64,000 nucleotides of DNA from Chondrosia reniformis. Lineage: Eukaryota; Porifera; Demospongiae; Chondrillida; Chondrillidae. This document shows positions 61,750-64,000 of this stretch, one piece after another (position 1 is the first letter of the stretch; every line of letters begins with the position of its first letter). The stretch spans positions 6,479,401 to 6,543,400 of the forward strand of contig OX359198.1 of NCBI GenBank assembly GCA_947172415.1. The letters run 5' to 3'. The notes below the pieces were generated by a model. That model did not search any database. It was not told where the DNA came from and saw only the letters and a list, made by a program, of their open reading frames with translations. Made by a program: the position numbers and the translations under genes.

Positions 61750-61977
61750 TTTTAATCACGATTGTGTTACGCAATCCTATGGGTGATTTTGCAGATTCAA
61801 TCATAGTGTCCAATGTTCCATTTCTGTGGGGGGGATTACCTGTCACCTAATGTAACATGTCTATTGCGTCCAATGTACTCTATAACCATGGAACATTGTA
61901 ATACATTATTACAAATAAATAACACATACGTACATGGTAAATATACGAGTTTGGCAGGTGTGTGTATACATCAATAA

Positions 61978-63743
61978 TTAGAGGTTATGATTTAGGGACC
62001 AATGTTCTGGTAGGAATTTTGGTTGCATTGTATTGATAAAGTGTTTCCTCCACAGAATTTGGAACTCATTCAACTGATTGTTACTGAGGACAGTATTCAT
62101 AACCTTTTCTCCATGTGACTGATGGCTTTCTTCAACTGTTGGAACCCTACAAACGATTTTATGTACACATTACCTATTTAATATTAATATAGTGTATTAT
62201 ATAATTCAGCAATAGGTACGTATATTAAGTAGTAAAAAGTTTATAAATTCAAACTAACTTTGTGTCAATTTGAGAGGCTAATACAATCATATCTTTAGAG
62301 ATATCTTCAACTTTGAAATAATCTAGTAGAGTCTGTTTCAGCTCCTTGCACCTCCTGACAGGGATATTGTTTCCTCGTAGCAATGCCCTTGTAAGTATAG
62401 ACAAACGTGCAAGCTTTATGTTGAGGTTCCACCCACAGAAGAATGTAGCTCAAACTGAGTCTTGATTAAGACATTTAAATGGCTATTAGCTACCGTATCT
62501 ACATTCACAATGTTTCCCCTGATTTATAGTCAAATAAATACATATTTGATGTCAAGCAACATGCCACTGTCACATTAACTACATCTAATCACATCTTTAC
62601 ACATGCACATACTATCTATCACATTGCAGTATTGCTCACACATGCACATACTATCTATCACATTGCAGTATTGCTCACACATGCACATACTATCTATCAC
62701 ATTGCAGTATTGCTCACACATGCACATACTATCTATCACATTGCAGTATTGCTCACACATGCACATACTATCTATCACATTGCAGTATTGCTCACACATG
62801 CACATACTATCTATCATATTGCAGTATTGCTCACACATGCACATACTATCTATCACATTGCAGTATTGCTCACACATGCACATACTATCTATCACATTGC
62901 AGTATTGCTCACACATGCACATACTATCTATCACATTGCAGTATTGCTCACACATGCACATACTATCTATCATATTGCAGTATTGCTCACACATGCACAT
63001 ACTATCTATCATATTGCAGTATTGCTCACACATGCACATACTATCTATCACATTGCAGTATTGCTCACACATGCACATACTATCTATCACATTGCAGTAT
63101 TGCTCACACATGCACATACTATCTATCACATTGCAGTATTGCTCACACATGCACATACTATCTATCACATTGCAGTATTGCTCACACATGCACATACTAT
63201 CTATCACATTGCAGTATTGCTCACACATGCACATACTATCTATCATATTGCAGTATTGCTCACACATGAACATACTATCTATCACATTGCAGTATTGCTC
63301 ACACATGCACATACTATCTATCACATTGCAGTATTGCTCACACATGCACATACTATCTATCACATTGCAGTATTGCTCACACATGCACATACAATCTATC
63401 ACATTGCAGTATTGCTCACACATGCACATACTATCTATCATATTGCAGTATTGCTCACACATGCACATACTATCTATCACATTGCAGTATTGCTCACACA
63501 TGCACATACTATCTATCATATTGCAGTATTGCTCACACATGCACATACTTTGCATGACTTTTGACTCGCATCAGATACTGGTCATGGTGAGACTTGGGAT
63601 TTGAATTACTAAGAGGAGCATTGTATCTCTGTGCCAACAGATGGCGCATGCCAGAATCATGTTGGCATGACAGCTGATGACAGTCGGCACAGAGCAGCAG
63701 AATGTCATGGCAGAGATGAGACTTCTTGTTCACAGGGAAGTAC
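61978..63743 (-). CDS. EXD2: EXD2, 3' part (exonuclease 3'-5' domain-containing 2, C-terminal region)
   Basis: Three exons visible: 63743-63549, 62387-62259 and 62146-61978 (TAA stop), with phases 2-2, 2-2 and 2-stop. Recognised from the EXD2 C-terminal region: YFPVNKKSHLCHDILLLC, the CADCH zinc-binding-like motif, KALLRGN, and the end MQPKFLPEHWSLNHN. The DEDD exonuclease domain would lie in exons beyond the right edge. EXD2 is a 3'-5' exonuclease linked to DNA end resection and to mitochondria in other animals. The intron 63548-62388 is filled with a 39-bp minisatellite. The stop is about 230 bp from the ZSWIM-like ATG, on the same strand. Confidence 0.85.
62602..63548. repeat. 39-bp minisatellite, about 24 copies
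   Basis: The unit, starting catgcacatactatctatc, repeats every 39 bp from 62602 to about 63548. Variation is mainly tatcacatt/tatcatatt, with one gaacat and one acaatc variant. Thirteen codons per unit and no stops create long spurious open frames on both strands (for example minus-strand MCMCEQYCNVID). It lies inside an EXD2 intron and ends right at the exon 63743-63549 donor. Confidence 0.92.
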
Positions 63744-64000
63744 CTATGTCATAGACACATTTACCTTTTAATTTTACCTGCATAATTAGTGATAACTGTT
63801 TAATGTGGTCGGCTTGGGGGCAGCTGAATTTGGCCACATTAGAGAGGTGGCTGCATTATGTATACAAAGCCTTATATACAGCCTATTATATTTATAATTT
63901 TTACTGGGATTTTAAGAGCTCACTACAATTTGGAGTTGAACACTCTATACAGGTGACCACTTAAACAGGTTTACTGTACATACTGTAACCTTTAAATTAG
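63744..64000. other. Upstream EXD2 intron sequence, no exon recognised
   Basis: No further EXD2 exon could be supported before the window edge. The stretch around 63808-63990 has the look of a low-level dispersed repeat (gtcggcttggg, aggtggctgcatta, aggtgaccacttaaacagg), but no second copy is in the window. Confidence 0.35.

Noticed and set aside
62575-63604. Long repetitive open frames on both strands (for example MCMCEQYCNVID repeats)
   Set aside because: Produced by the 39-bp minisatellite in an EXD2 intron; no start context, splice support or family similarity.

Overview
The window looks like nuclear DNA of an early-branching animal, most likely a demosponge. Reasons: AT-rich sequence; very short introns (many 50-70 bp); animal-specific extracellular modules (FN3, laminin-type EGF, laminin G, anaphylatoxin-like); and clear orthologues of metazoan ODAD2/ARMC4, a ZSWIM4/5/6-type protein and EXD2. 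The species is inferred from sequence style only. All exon models were read by eye from splice signals, reading phase and protein similarity.

Left two thirds (1-45.5 kb, minus strand): two tandem paralogous genes for secreted modular extracellular proteins. Gene 1 (about 1-4956, running off the left edge) has a signal peptide, an anaphylatoxin-like module, an unrecognised 'SGG' domain, six FN3 exons and laminin-type EGF. Gene 2 (6809-45511) has the same scaffold, but its FN3 section is a roughly 30-kb tandem array of a 651-bp two-exon unit (exon types B and A). I count 45 A exons and 46 B exons, plus one C-type and one D-type FN3 exon. With the other exons the summed model is about 107 exons and about 9,530 aa and stays in frame to the stop. 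Almost every intron upstream of the laminin exons is phase 1, so units can be gained or lost without breaking the frame. A second anaphylatoxin-like exon splits the array into two sequence-distinct sub-arrays (17 and 28 A exons). Exons nearer the C terminus encode further SGG-type domains, laminin EGF repeats and one laminin G domain.

Right third: ODAD2/ARMC4 (46870-56784, plus strand, at least 23 exons), an outer-dynein-arm docking protein, is divergent from gene 2 and has an X-box-like RFX site 18 bp before its start codon. Convergent to it on the minus strand is a six-exon ZSWIM4/5/6-like gene (57582-61749) with a SWIM zinc finger and a BC-box-like motif. About 230 bp upstream of that lies the 3' part of EXD2 (61978-63743, minus), which continues past the right edge.

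Repeats: hairpin repeats between the paralogs; a 178-bp-arm inverted repeat and a possible TIR element in intron 1 of gene 2; a 32-bp minisatellite in an ODAD2 intron; a 39-bp minisatellite in an EXD2 intron; a decayed tRNA-like sequence; and a small dispersed repeat. ODAD2 introns are crowded with TACGTA/GTACGTAC words. No CRISPR array, rRNA or bacterial operon structure is present.
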